Notes: a model not told the origin generated them from the sequence alone. Positions 34,200 through 46,770 are shown, counted from the first letter of the stretch. The stretch is DNA of 64,000 nucleotides from Mesostigma viride (GCA_009746045.1 RPFO01000199.1:783986-847985); one strand, 5' to 3'. Made by a program: numbers and translations.

Positions 34200-35190
34200 A
34201 CGGGCCTGCACTACAACCGGCCTGACCTTCAGCACCTGATTCTCTGCTCACTCCTCAAGAAGTCTGACGGCGAGATCTGGGCCCCCACCATCTCCGCAGC
34301 CACATACCGTTCCATCCTCACGGAAGCCTTCCAGGCTCCAGCAGCACGTGGCCCCCCTTGCCGCAGATGTGGCGGCAATGGGTGGCATGCTGGCTACTGA
34401 GCTCCCTCACCTTTCCACCACCGTCACCTCCACCGCCACCCTCCTCGCCTCCACCTCCACTGCCACCTCCACCTCCACCGCCGACATCAAAGCCCAGCTC
34501 CTCGACATTGACCAGCGCCTCAAGGACAATGCCATCGCCATCGAGGTCCTGCAAAACACCGCATGCAGGCCTCACCACCCAGGCGGTGAAGGACATTGCC
34601 GCCAAGCCAGCCCCTGCTGGCCCGGCCGGCGATGCTCCTCCCGTCACTACCTGGGCGGACATGCTTAAGCAACATACCACCTCCACCACCTCCGCCGTCG
34701 CAGCCCAGCTCCAACGGCAGACGCTTGACCTCCGCGAGGAGGCCGAGCTCGCCAAGCGCAGCCCGCTCAACGTCATTGTCAAGAACTTCGACATGGATGA
34801 AGGTGAGAATTCCGAGAAGCTTGCGTGTGCGTTTGAAAGAGAAATTCTTAGTCGCATGGGCCTTACTGGTGAGATCGAGCTGGTCGCCCACCGCCTTAAT
34901 TCCCCGCGCGCGGGGTAAGGCAGGGGCGCCCCCGCTCCTTCTCACCTTTACGAACCCGGCGGACAAGATTTCCTTCCTCAGACGCCGCAAGCGGCTCGAG
35001 AAGACTCACTTCACCCTTGACGACGACTTGACCCTGGCGCAGCAACAACGGCGACGGGAGCTATGGCCGACCTACCTCCAGCTCCGGCAGACCAAGGCGG
35101 GGCAGCCGGTGTACTAGCTGGAAGGGGGCGGCCATCTACGTCGGCCACAAGCCCTGGCAGGCGACCCCCGCGGCCCCAACGACTCCAGAC
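34200..35190 (+). pseudogene. LINE ORF1 protein fragment (coiled coil + RRM-like)
   Basis: In order: SDGEIWAPTISAA, STADIKAQLLDIDQRLKD, NVIVKNFDMDEGE, MGLTGEIELVAHRL, LLTFTNPADK, FTLDDDLTLAQQQRRRELWP. The pieces fall in at least three frames. The N-terminal ~130 residues are missing. Confidence 0.7.
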
Positions 35191-35579
35191 GCCCCAGGTT
35201 AGGGGAAAACAGCAGTAGTAGTGCAGAATAGATAGACCGTGGCCATGTACATGTAAGCCTCCTACAGGCTCTATACCAGCTGACTAGCTCACGAGTCTCA
35301 GTTAGCCATGTACATGTGTGCCTATGATGTGCCACACCCCAGATGATGCCTAGCTTTATTTAGTTATGCTGTGCCCATGCAGAGAGCTGCTCTCTGCTGA
35401 GATGCCACGCTCTAGCTCTTGTATAGCTATGCTGATCTTCCCCACCTATGACGGGCTCCCCTTAGCTGGGCGTTGCCCGAGACTCTGGGTGGTGCAGGTG
35501 CCCTATAGTGCACCTAGAGCAAGTGTTGTTTACATTCCCACCCTTGCAGGAAGTAGCTTAGAATGTATTATAGGCTCAT

Positions 35580-36997
35580 ATGCCCCTTCTTCTTCTTTGA
35601 CAGTTTGCCGCTGGTCTTCATTTTTGTTGACTATATCAAGGCCTTTGACACGGTCCTCTGGGAGGCTCTTTGGGCCATCCTTAAGCTCTGGATCGAGTGC
35701 CACCTGCGTTTATTGCTGCCATTCGCCGACTGTATGAGGGCTCACAGGCAGTAGTGCGGACTGCGGAAGGCACCACCCCACCATTCCCCCTAGTTCACCA
35801 CAGGGTGTGGCAACTAGGTTGTGTCCTGTCCCCATACCTGTTCATTATTGTCGTGGATCACGTCATGCGCCGGGCACGTGCGCGCTTTACTGCTCTTAAG
35901 GGGTTCGAGCCAGGCTTGGACATCCTTAACGTGAAAGAGCACGGCGGGGTTAGACCTGGTTACCGCCTTGCCGACCTGATTTATGCGGATGACACCACCC
36001 TCATCGAGAGCCCCGAGCACATTCAGACCTGGCTGGAGTGTCTGGGCCTGGAGGCGCGGGCGGTGGGGTTGGAGATTAGTGTCAAAACTAAGGCGATGGT
36101 GATTGGGGCCTCCAGTACACCACCGCTGCCGCGCCTGCTCGACGGGACGGAGGTCCCGTTCCGCGACCGCTTCAAGCTGTTGGGGAGCTGGCCTCCTGAC
36201 ACTGCCGACGATGTGGACATCCGCATCGGCCTTGCCTGGGCCAAGCTGCGTTCGCTCAACCCCTACTGGCGCTCGAAGAGCCTGGGCGAGCACTGCAAGC
36301 GCATGCTCTTCAAGGTTCTCGTCCTCACGGTGCTCACGTACATGGCGCCGAGGCGTGGACACTCCCACCCAAACTGGCAGCTAGGCTAGACGGTACGGTT
36401 TACAGGATGCTCCGACAGGTCCTTAACGTAGGTTTTTCCGAGCGTCCGTCATCAGAGTCTTTGTATCATGGCATGCCTCGTATTTCGGACGAGATTAGGC
36501 AGCGTAGGATAGCATTTGTAGGACACCTTGCTCGCACCAGCCAGGTCGACACCGCCCTTGGTCTGGCCGGCCCCCAGCGGCTTGGCCAGCCAGGGCGACA
36601 CATTCTGACCTGGCCTGGCCCCGAGGGCATTCCCAAAAGGGTAGGGAAACCTGTCACGACCTACATCCAGATGTTGCTGGACGACCTAGTGGTCCCAGCC
36701 CAGTTTGAGCACTGCATCCACTCTCTCTCCCGTCTTTGGACTGCCATGCAGGACAAGACGCGGTGGAAGAGGATTGTCAAGGCACACACGCCCGATCGAC
36801 CCTGTGGGCAAGCCCCCTCCCCCCAAGCGGAGGCGGCGTTTTGATGAGTAGTGTAGTTAGGATTTTCTAGACTAGATAGCTTAGAGTTAGGATAGTTCGA
36901 TTACGCGGCTTCCTCCACCCCATCCATCATGGAATATGTGCTACATGATCTCCCAACGGAGGCATGTTATAATTTAATTTAATTTAATGCCCCTTCT
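35580..36997 (+). mobile_element. LINE family A insertion with 11-bp TSD (RT and C-terminal part)
   Basis: ATGCCCCTTCT at 35580-35590 and 36987-36997 flanks a 1396-bp 5'-truncated copy. It opens in the RT palm (FVDYIKAFDTV, motif A, about 35620-35655), then GCVLSPYLFIIVVDHVMRRA, YADDTTLI (about 35980-36005), LGEHCKRMLFKVLVLTVLTY, and after a frame break the C-terminal region MLRQVLNVGFS to about 36843. The 3' UTR, terminal hairpin (36948-36959) and AATTT tail follow. This is one of the least damaged RT regions in the window, with few breaks. Confidence 0.88.
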
Positions 36998-37046
36998 CTG
37001 GGCTATGTGCTACATATACTCCCAACGGAGTTATGTTCCTAATTAA

Positions 37047-37155
37047 TTAATGATGCAGATGATATGTGTAACTTTCATGTAATTTTTTTCTAATGAGATC
37101 AGCATATAGTACTCCGTGGCATGCCCATGTGCACGAAATGCAAGTACTTACTTAC
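37047..37155 (+). mobile_element. SINE-like element, 5'-truncated
   Basis: It starts GATGCAGATGATAT directly after the AT tail of the preceding element and ends AAGTACTTACTTAC. It is diverged from the other copies and no clear TSD is visible. Confidence 0.6.
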
Positions 37156-37633
37156 TCCCCGGGCTATGGCTGACATATTAATTGCTCCCATCCGCCGCAC
37201 GCGGGCTGACTTTGCGGTGCAGCACGGTTATTAGGCTGTTTTACTTCGTTCCACGATGAGTGTCCCATGCCGGCTTGTAGTTATTTTCTAGTGGTATCTC
37301 TTGCTAGCGCGTTGGCTTTGATTATGTTTGGGTGCGTTCACTCTGATGTAAGTAATTATAATTTTCAACATATACATATTAGTTGTCTCACTTTTTATAT
37401 TAATATTAGGTTGCTAATTCTGACTGTACCGATGTACCAGGGTAACACACTCTCACATAGCGTTGCATGTTTGGTGCATGCCAATGTAGAGACGTACCCG
37501 TGCACACTAACAGCGCGCATGCATGGCCCATGGTGGAAAAAGAATATAGAACTTCTGTGCGCATGCATGCATGGGCGCGAACGTGCCCAAAATAGCCAAA
37601 AGCAGCCCCTCTAAACCAGATTAGGCGCACAAC

Positions 37634-37688
37634 AGGTACAGGACTGATGTATATCAAGGAGACAACCAGGTATAGGACTGATGTATAT
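37634..37688. repeat. 13-nt insertion CAAGGAGACAACC between 21-bp direct repeats
   Basis: A 21-bp word ending GGACTGATGTATAT occurs on both sides (one mismatch) of the 13 nt. The same 12-nt core occurs at other places in the window, also next to AT. Confidence 0.65.
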
Positions 37689-37800
37689 ATTTAATAGCCG
37701 CGCCCACCACCAACACAAGCTGGTTACATGCATGCTCCGTGATAGCTGGCCATATGCCACAGCTGAGTGCATCTAATTGGCTAATTTGAAAGCCAGCTCA

Positions 37801-39372
37801 TTACAGCTTTATGCCAAAATGAACTGCAAGAACTGCCCCAAGTTGCACCACCAAAACCGCCAGAACTAGCTGCAGCGGGCTCGCAAAGCCAAAGACATAC
37901 GACCCGCTCCCACGTGCTTCCGGATCACCCGCCGATCGCTCCGCCTGTGACTCACTCGCGTCATGGCAAGTGTTGTGTAAGGCATCCCCACCGTCATACA
38001 ACGGCTCTCGCCTGTCAACCAAGAATTCGGCTACCAGGGAGCGCTTCACCAGTGGACCTCTGGAATGACTGGCACCGGTTGCATCGGGAGAGTCCACATC
38101 TTTCCCTTTTCCCCACATGTGGAAGGATACATTGCTATTTGGGCCTGCACGCCAGCCAAATGCAGGTAAGCACAACCAAATAATTCTTATAAAGCATGAC
38201 ACGGCGTATTAACTGACCTTCTAGTGGCTATGGCGGCGCGTTTACACTACAATGTGGCATGCAACCAGAACATTAAAGGAAGCGACGAAATGCACAAACG
38301 TTAGCACTAGGAGTTTAAAATGATGACAACACGAACGTGTGTACTCTGAGCGAACTAGAGCGGATTGTTCAGACAATTGCCAGCATTCCGCACGGTACGC
38401 TGGCCATACAACCGATAGCCAGACTGGAACTAGTCATTCAGGGAATTTGCTGGAAGAGCACGCAAGTATGGCCTGGATGCAAACATGGATGCCAGGGCAC
38501 TTACTCGCAAAACACCGGGACGAAGCTTCGCATGTCACTGATACGAGGTAGTTGCCCGCTTCCAGTACGAGGACCTGCTCCAGTGCGCCACGTCCGTGGG
38601 TCAAGCTGCCTGATAGCACCTTGGAGGAGACCAAGGTAAAGGCATCTGGTGTTGCAACGGTCCCAAAGTCTCCACTTGCTGCATTTGGAGCTTGCAAAAA
38701 CACCTTTGCCTCACACCGGTCAGCACAACTCCATTCCTTGAAGGAGACCCGGTATACGCGTATGCTCGATGGAGCAATAAAGCCTTGGAAGGTCGTGAAG
38801 GATTATTACAAATGAGGCAGAATGCTGGCAATAGGTTAGTGATTGGGTGCAAAACGTGCATTGTGAAGCATTCATATGCGGCCACAGCCCCCAGAGCAAG
38901 CAGCCAAAAATCATCCAATTGTCCATAGTAAAAATTGGGATATAGCGAAAGCAAAGAGCGCAAGTACAGAAGCGCAACATGGCGGACTGAAACAGGAAAT
39001 AAGATGCAAGCGAGGGTAAACAGTAACAAAGCATTATACCCGTTGAATGACTAGATACACAATGATGGGCTTACCTCCTTTTATATCGGCAGCATAGGCA
39101 GAAAAAGCGCTTATCAGAAACTGCGGGGAAATGGCGACAATAAAAATGTATTATCAGGCAGAATTGACTTTCGTCAAAACCTTTGAGTCTAAGCCATAGC
39201 TGCCTGTAGTATAGTTGCCAGGCCATGTTCCTGTTAATAAAGAGCTACTGCTTGATCCAGAAAGTAACGAAAGCTATCCTCTCCTCACCATAGTAACAAA
39301 GCACGATGTGACGCGTTTCGTGCAGCCTTGCGTCCTACGCCCTACCGTTCTGTTCATTCGTGCCAATGGCAT
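37801..39372 (-). CDS. Unrecognised secreted/type I membrane protein, 4 exons
   Basis: Exons in coding order are 39289-39372, 39075-39120, 38505-38783 and 37801-38144 (TAA). They join in frame (phases 0, 1, 1; donors GTGAGG, GTAAGC, GTAAGT) to about 250 aa. The N-terminus has a signal-peptide core across exons 1-2 (FVTMFLISAFSAYA, cut before ADIKG likely). The middle looks beta-rich (IRVYRVSFKEWSCADRCEAK, then LVSSKVLSGSL and EAGNYLVSVTCEASSRC) with several Cys. The C-terminus ends with a hydrophobic helix (PLQLVLAVLVVQLGAVLAVH) and only FGIKL beyond, which could be a membrane anchor or GPI signal. No family recognised. The first Met could also be at 39357. The gene is divergent from CPN60 beta. 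Confidence 0.65.
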
Positions 39373-39930
39373 CTTAACACAACGGCAACCTGCCAGGAGG
39401 CTGGCTAAAAGAGCTCGCTAGACGGATGTGATTCTCAAATCACCGGGGGTGTCTCTCGCGTAGAGCCAAATTTTGATACCATACAGCGTGAGCGTCAACG
39501 TGATATCGAACCCGCGTCTGTTGAAATGTGAGTGCTTGGTATTTCGGGAGACAACCGGTGTTTGCAAAGCAACAAGGGAATTTTTGCCAGGCCTAAGCAT
39601 GCAGCCCCAGCCCCCCGGACACCTGCTAAACAAAATCCCGGGAAACCAGCTTTATAATTACAGGCGGTACCTTTCGAGTGCTTGCCCCGAATAAGCTATG
39701 CCGTTGGTTCGGCTACGGACAAGATCTTACGAGGCATCCATGACATTAATAACGTAACGTAGGCAACGTTGCCAACTTCAACTTGCCATGCACGTCGCCA
39801 GTCGGCACTCGGCGCTCGCCACAAACAACCGTGGCTGGACAAGTTACCGTGTGCGACGACGGCCTCAGGATAATAATTGATCCGACTCTCCATCAGGATT
39901 CAGACCGCTCTCCAGTAGTACTGTTGTAAG

Positions 39931-39988
<58 letters not shown>

Positions 39989-40339
39989 GCCCACGCCGTA
40001 CATGGGCAATCAGTCGACGCCTCCGCACGTCCGTACTGCAGCCGCCAGCTTCAACGTTAGAGTCTTTTCCCCATTATTCCTAGATCTTTCCACACGACGG
40101 AAAGCTGGAAAAGCGGGGAGATCCCGAGATATGCTATTCTCTAGAAGGATGAACCTAAGCCATCCCGTCAACTTAAGCCGGTATAGGAAAGCGTTCCGCA
40201 GGTTCCTGCTGTGGCTTGCCGGCCTGCTCGGCTGCATTCCAGAGCCTTCGCGTCGTCGTTCCCTTCCCTAAAGAGCCCGACCCTTCCACAATTTGAGTCC
40301 TTCCGCCGCATTTCACGATATTCACGATATTCTGTAGCC
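39373..40339. promoter_or_regulatory. Divergent intergenic region with a (GTT)n tract
   Basis: 967 bp separates the start codons of the signal-peptide gene and CPN60 beta and should hold both promoters. (GTT)n runs from 39931 to 39989. The direct repeat TTCACGATA-TTCACGATA lies just before the CPN60 start. Confidence 0.5.
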
Positions 40340-43300
40340 ATGGCGACGTTGTCAGCTCAAATTCCACAGACCTATACAGGCCTGCGCCGCGGGGCCGGCC
40401 TGGAGGCTAACCGGGAGGTGGTTGTCGCCCGGATGCCCGGCCAGAGCCGTCGCTCCAGCCGACGCCCCCAAACAACGTGTATGGCAAAAAATGTCAATTT
40501 TAACACTGATGGAGAGGCGCTCAAAAAAATGAAGGTATGATACCTGGCCTAGAGTGAAAATATTATGATGTTATAGAATTGAAATGACTGGTTTTATCGT
40601 GGCAGGTTCATTTGCAAGCAGTCCATTTGTATGGGGTCCCTTGTCTTTCTGACAACTCGCCACATTGCCACAATATTTTCTTAGTAACGTTGGAAATTCT
40701 AACGTTGTGTTCCTCGTGCGTGTGCCATGCTTCTCTCGTACCTATATTTTCGCGCACTGTAAAAACCAGGCCGGCGTTGATAAGCTCGCCAAAGTCGTGG
40801 GTGTCACCCTTGGACCAAAGGGCCGCAATGTCGTGCTCGAGAGCAAGTACGGGTCTCCTAAGATTGTCAACGATGGTGTCACCGTGGCTAAGGAGGTAAG
40901 CTTTCAGTATGCAGTGATGATATAGCTTCGAGACGCCGGCTGCAATTAAGCTTTGTCAACGACTTTCCTAGGTAGCAAGGTGTTGGGTTACTCTAAGGTT
41001 AGAACCTGGCAGGCTGGTATATGATCCGGCGACCTGGATTTATTGAAGCCCCAGAAAATGAGTCACCAGGTTTAGGGGCTGATGCCAAGGCCACTTGCAT
41101 CTCGCGGGCATGTGCGTTTTGGTAATGAGTTGCCTCCATAATGCTGCTGACCAGCATGAAATATGATGGTGTAAATTTCTGCAGTTTGACTCATGCAGGC
41201 AGAAAATGTCAGTAACTACCTGAGCTTCTCCATTTGGGCGAATGAAATGGGTCAGCCGCCATTGCATCTTGCAGTTGTTTGTGCAGTATGACATGGTACC
41301 TTCACACTCTCGCCCCAGTGGTGTCACATCAGGTTAAGACAATGCCCGCGAATGTCGGTTTTCCCTTGCCAGCATTTGTCTGTTGGCAAGAAAGTATGTT
41401 CATCCTTGTTCACTGTATAAGCGCATCGAGGAATGCCCTGATCATGCGCCCAGGATGAACAAGCTTGTGACATGTGCCACACCATGGAGACTGCCCCTTA
41501 TTTGCCGGTTTGTGTATGCTGATTTCATCATGCCCCTTGGCGTAATGCCGCCCTCTGTGGTGTTTTGGCCCATCCCCCCCCCTCCCTGGCCAGGTGGAGC
41601 TGGAGGACCCAGTGGAGAACGTGGGTGCGCGCCTGGTGCGTCAGGCTTCGAGCAAGACCAACGACCTGGCGGGCGATGGCACCACCACGTCCGTTGTGCT
41701 GGCGCAGGGCATGATCGCTGAGGGCCTCAAGGTGAGGGGGTGGTGGGGCTGGTGGGAGGCGCGGATGTCAATGGCGATGAGATGGTTGTTGTAGAGTAGA
41801 TGGTTGGGGGAGATGGCGGTGTAAACATTATATATAAGTTTAATGAAGGCAGCGTGGCTGGACATTCGGTGGGCCATGGCCGGTTGGCAGTGTGTGGTGG
41901 TTCATCATCAGAAGCGTGGGGTAGCTGATGTGCATCCAAGATGGGACGTGGAGATGATGGACAAGACGACACGGGGGCCGTGGATGGGGAGGCACTTGTC
42001 TGGCCTCAGTGCTCACCACAATGGCAACGCATGTGATGCATGGACAGGGAGTGGGACAGGCATTAACGCCCACCTCAGGGCAGCATCGTTCGGGCAGCCA
42101 TGTGCCCCAGCCGTGGAGTGGCGTGCAACAGAGAATGTGCCGCATTAGAATGGATTATGCGACGAGGGCGCATTCAACACGCGGGGCCAGTCATGTGGAG
42201 TGTCGGGCGCGTGGACCAGCTGGGCGGACAGCCACGCAGGCATCACGGATGGGCATGAGGGTGCTCCCCTCTTTGCTGCTCGTTACTTGCAGTGTGTGCT
42301 GTGAACCATGCCACACCTTTATGTGAAAAGGAGGGTTACTGGCGTGGTAGGGCTTCATTTTGGGGGGAGAACCTACTCCCGCCGTACGCTCACTTGTTCG
42401 CGCGTGCTAGTGTGAATGCCTCTCATGCACGTGTGCCTCTCTGTGCGCGTGCCTTTCCCCCCTGGTATGCTGCCTGTGCTCTCGCCACCTCTACTCGTGA
42501 CCCTCACTCCGTTGTCTTGTGATCCCTTTTGCTTGTGTGGCCAGGTCGTCTCAGCCGGCGCCAACCCCGTCCAGATTGTGCGTGGCATGGAGGCGACTGT
42601 CACCGCGCTGGTCAAGGAGCTGAAGAAGGCGTCCAAGGAGGTGAGTGCAGATTACCCACCAACAGGCTGAGGGGCCCACAGCACTGCCCTTCCCATGTGT
42701 TACGAGTAAATAAACCACCGGGGTCTTTAGATAGGGTTTGCACAGCAGTGCGACCCCCCTCTGGATGGTGCCAGATGGCGGCACCTGGTTGCATGCACAC
42801 GGCAGGGCACAGCATGGCAGCCTGTGGGTGGCAGCGGCAATGGTGGAATGGGTGTGGGCGAAATGTTATAATTTCTTATAGCCACCCAGTCTCTCCTTCT
42901 CGTGTGCACAACTTGTACTCCTGGCTGATCACCCTCCTTGCCTATCACCCTCACTCCAACCCTTCCGGACGTTTGTTCCCACCCTGTGCCCCTGCGCCTT
43001 CCCTTCCCTTCCTAGCTCTTCCTTCCCCCCCACTTTTACCCCCTGCAGTCTTCCCATGCTTCTCACCTCCCTTTGCTTCTACCCTCCCCCCTTGCCCCTT
43101 TTCTCTGCTGCATCGCCAGGTGTCAGACGCGGAGCTTGCGCAGGTGGCGGCGGTGTCGGCAGGCAACAACCTGGAGGTTGGCCAGATGATCGCCGACGCG
43201 ATGGCCAAGGTGGGCCGCTCCGGCGTCATCACGCTGGAGGAGAGCAAGACCGTCGACAACAGCCTCTACGTGGTGGAGGGCATGCAGGTGGGCAGGGGCC

Positions 43301-46300
43301 AACCGACTTGTAGGGCATGCATAGATGATGTCGTGCTATACTTGAATACTTGTACGTGGCTGCGACGGGCTGATACCGCTTTAATGGGGGGTCTGGACTG
43401 AGACAACAGACTTTTGCGCGGTTTAGTCATGGGTAGCATTTGGGGTTGATATGGGGCAGGGCTAGACAGGGACATCTTTCCTGGAATGGGGGAGGTGGCT
43501 GGACGGCAAGCCTTGGCTTGCCATGCTGGGCGACGTGTGGCATGCCTGCTACTGTGATACCAGCACGTGGCCTTGCCTCAATGGTTCTCTCTTTTCTGTC
43601 CCTGGCAAACTGCGGAACCTACCTTTGCTTGGAATAAGGGTTCCATGCACTCATGGCAAGCATCCTGACGTGTTTTTTCCTACCTGATGCCGTGCTGCCA
43701 ACGGTTCGCCACATTGTCATCCCACCCCTGCCCTACCCTTACCTCCCCCCCCCCCCCCCCCTTGGCATCCCACGTGTACCCGGCGCATGGCCACCTATCA
43801 TCTGCCCTGCGCGCCAGTTTGACCGCGGCTACATCTCGCCCTACTTTGTGACCGATGCGGAGCGCATGGTGTGCGAGTACGAGAACTGCAGGGTAAGGGG
43901 GAGCACACGCATGTGTGTGTCTGCAAGCTGTTGCTGTCTCATGCAGCACCCAACAAAGGCGCACAAGCATGATACTCTGTGTTTGAGGAGCACAATAATA
44001 ACAAAAGTGGCTATGAAAGTTCTCTCCCTGTGCATCGGAAGCTCCCTGCGGTTTTATTGTGATTCCCCGTACCACTCCTGTATTAGCAACCCTGGGTCAA
44101 ATAGCTGCGCCTATTCACCCCCTCGCAAGCCTGGGTTCACCGGCCTCCCTGTGGCGTTGTGAATCCCTACATCCTACATTTTCCGTACACGCACAGCATG
44201 TTTGCCTGCTCACCTGGCTTGCCGCACGTTTGCAGCCTCCTATGCCTATCCCTCTCTATCTGTTCCTGGAGGACAAGACCATCATGGCCCCCTTTTTGAA
44301 TCTACCCTCCTGTTTCTCATTCCTCTTTCCGTTCCTGTCTTTTCTCCCCTTACCACCGCAGTCTGTTCCTGGCAGGCAAGTATATCATGGCTTCCTATTG
44401 AATCTACCCCCCTATTTCCTATTTCATCTTCCTGTTCCTTCCTATCCCCCCTCACCACCACCAGCTGTTCCTGGCTGACAAGAAGATCATGACTGCGCGC
44501 GACATTGTGGGCATCCTGGAGGACGCGATCCGCAACGGCTACCCCCTGCTGATCATTGCTGAGGACATTGAGCAGGAGGCGCTCGCCACGCTGGTCGTGA
44601 ACAAGCTGCGCGGCAGCCTCAAGGTGTGCGCCATCAAGGCCCCTGGCTTCGGGGAGCGCAAGAGCCAGTACCTGGACGACATTGCCATCCTCACGGGGGG
44701 TAGGTGGTGGCGGCCACGCCAGTCATTTGTTGATGGTGGCGTGTTTTTCATCTGAGACGTTATTAAATTTGTGGATAGTATCCAAGTCGAAGTGTGCATC
44801 CTGTCAGTGTGCGGCGGCGAAGCTGCAAGGAAGCATTCATTTCTACAATGTTTCTTCCCCCCTCCCCCCCTCCCCTTTTTTTCCATCTTTGCGGCAGTGT
44901 TGTGTGCTGAGAAAGTTAGCTGCCACTGTGAATGTAAGCATGCATCTATTCGTAATGAAGTTTCTTCATCGTCTCACCCCGCCCCGCGCCACCCCACCCC
45001 CTTGCTCTCTATCCCGTGTATCCGCTCCCCTTCAGCCACGGTGGTTCGCGATGAGATCGGCATCGCTCTGCCGGATGCCACGGCGGACGTGCTGGGCCGC
45101 GCGGCCAAGGTGGAGCTGTCCAAGGAGAGCTGCACGATCGTAGGCGACGGGTCCACTCAGGCAGAGGTGAAGGCGCGCGTGGCCCAGATCCGCGTTCTCA
45201 TCGAGAATGCCGACGCCGACTACGAGAAGGAAAAGCTCAACGAGCGCATCGCGCGTCTCTCCGGCGGCGTCGCCATCATCCAGGTGAGCGGCCGGCACCA
45301 AGGTGGTTGCCTGTCATCCTGTGGAGGAGCTGTGTAGTCAGGGTATGTCCTTGGTCCATTGTGTAACTGGCCAGCGATACACCATGGCCCCATGATGAAG
45401 GTTATTTGGAGGGGTGCTGTAGTAATTCTGCTGCCCGTCATACAGGTGAGTGGCAGCATAGGATGGTAAGTTGTGGGTTTGCAGCTGGGGGTTGCTTGCA
45501 CCTTGCCGGTCCAGTTTGGGTGCATCGCATGCTGGGGTTGAGTGTCTCGGTGCCGTTCAAGTGACGTTGGAAGTATGTGTTGTGGGCGCTGCGGCTTCCC
45601 TTTGTATTGTTCCATCCCCGTCGCCCCTGTCTGACAGACCATCTCCGCCCCTCGTGCGGCCTTCACCCGTTGTTCCCCCTGTTGCCCTTCCTTTTCTGGC
45701 CTTATCCCCCACCAGGTGGGCGCGCAGACCGAGACGGAGCTGAAGGAGAAGAAGCTGCGCGTGGAGGACGCGCTCAACGCCACCAAGGTGGGTGACTGGG
45801 ACACAGTGGCAGCAACATTTTGACATTGTTACGATGCCTCCAGTCAACTTTGTCGTGGAAAATGCCTGCCATCTAGTGATAGTCTTACGGTGGGGAATTG
45901 CTTGCAGGCAGGGCTCTGTTTCATTACTGTAGAAAAAGCTGCTGTTCCTCTGGCACGTACGAGCCCTCAAACAAGATCCCTGTTTTTCTCTTTCGGAAGC
46001 AGCGCATCGGTGCTCACTCTCGTTGGTGTGTCCCAATGTTTGTGCCCGCGGCATCTTCACCCTTCACCCTCTCTCCCATCCTTGCAGGCCGCGGTGGAGG
46101 AGGGCATCGTGGTGGGTGGCGGCTGTATGCTGCTGCGCCTGGCCGACAAAGTGGAGGCGATCAAGGCCAAGCTGGAGAACGACGAGCAGCGTGTGGGCGC
46201 TGACATTATCAAGCGCTCCCTCACCTACCCCATCAAGCTCATCGCGCAGAACGCCGGCACCAACGGCTCGGTTGTCGTCGACAAGGTGCTCGCCAACCCG

Positions 46301-46513
46301 GACGTTGCGTTTGGCTACAACGCTGCCACGGGCGAGTTCCAGGACCTGATGAAGGCCGGCATCATCGACCCGACCAAGGTTGTGCGCTGCTGCATTGAGC
46401 ACGCCGCCTCGGTTGCGCGCACCTTCCTCACCTCGGATGTGGTGGTGACCGAGATCCAGTCCAGCAAGCCGGCGCCCGCCATGGGTGGGGACGGCTCTGG
46501 CTACCCCATGTAA
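40340..46513 (+). CDS. CPN60B: Chloroplast chaperonin 60 beta subunit, 10 exons
   Basis: Exons: 40340-40534, 40770-40895, 41594-41731, 42545-42640, 43120-43287, 43818-43892, 44465-44699, 45036-45283, 45716-45787 and 46088-46513 (TAA). All splice in frame (only intron 7 is phase 1) to 592 aa. This is a type I chaperonin (GroEL kin) that folds plastid proteins such as Rubisco subunits with ATP and Cpn20/10. Residues 1-48 look like a Ser/Arg-rich, acid-free-ending transit peptide, before [16 protein letters not shown]-site motifs: [21 protein letters not shown] and [16 protein letters not shown] (catalytic Asp in GDGTT). Apical [13 protein letters not shown] and [18 protein letters not shown] are intact. 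The family signature [16 protein letters not shown] is present. The beta type is indicated by [16 protein letters not shown] and [18 protein letters not shown]. No damage seen. Confidence 0.97.
44260..44494 (+). repeat. Triplicated 5' end of CPN60B exon 7 within intron 6
   Basis: CTGTTCCTGG plus about 20 further bases occurs at 44260, 44363 and 44465 (period about 102-103 bp). Only the last is the real exon start. The ~70-bp pyrimidine-rich stretch after each upstream copy is also duplicated (GAATCTACCC words). Copy 2 retains an ACCACCGCAG acceptor. Confidence 0.85.
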
Positions 46514-46668
46514 ATGGCCAGGGGATTAAGTCCCTGAACAGCCTGGTTTTGTGCACATGTGAGGTGCCATGTCAGATGACAACGGGCGCAGCAAAGTGGA
46601 TGAATAATTGGTTTGGCGGGGGCCTCTTGCGAGGCGACTGTGCTTGAGCAAATCTTTAGTAGGAGTTT

Positions 46669-46674
46669 AATAAA
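46669..46674 (+). terminator. Possible polyadenylation signal of CPN60B
   Basis: AATAAA lies 156 nt after the stop codon. No TGTAA word, the usual signal in volvocine algae, is obvious nearby. Confidence 0.35.
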
Positions 46675-46770
46675 AGAGCCAGCCGTTGCAGCCACTGGGG
46701 CTCTGTTGTCACCTGGCGGTAGTAGGGTGGAAGCCTTTTGGCTTGTATCTTAGGTGGTTTTGAATAATTA

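Larger units (their letters stand above)
34151..37046 (+). mobile_element. ORF1-only element (family A), split by a LINE A insertion
   Basis: ORF1 fragment (about 34200-35190), then its 3' UTR to 35590, then a LINE A insertion with an 11-bp TSD, then the last ~60 bp of the same 3' UTR with the hairpin ACTCCCAACGGAGT and an AATTAATTAA tail ending at about 37046. It abuts a minus-strand ORF1 element on its left, forming an inverted pair. Confidence 0.75.

Noticed and set aside
34151-37046. A single complete ORF1-ORF2 LINE
   Set aside because: The 11-bp TSD and the resumption of the ORF1-element 3' UTR after 36997 show that ORF2 was inserted later.
44260-44392. Extra CPN60B exons upstream of exon 7
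   Set aside because: These are duplicated copies of the exon start. Copy 2 is out of frame, and the known chaperonin sequence is complete without them.
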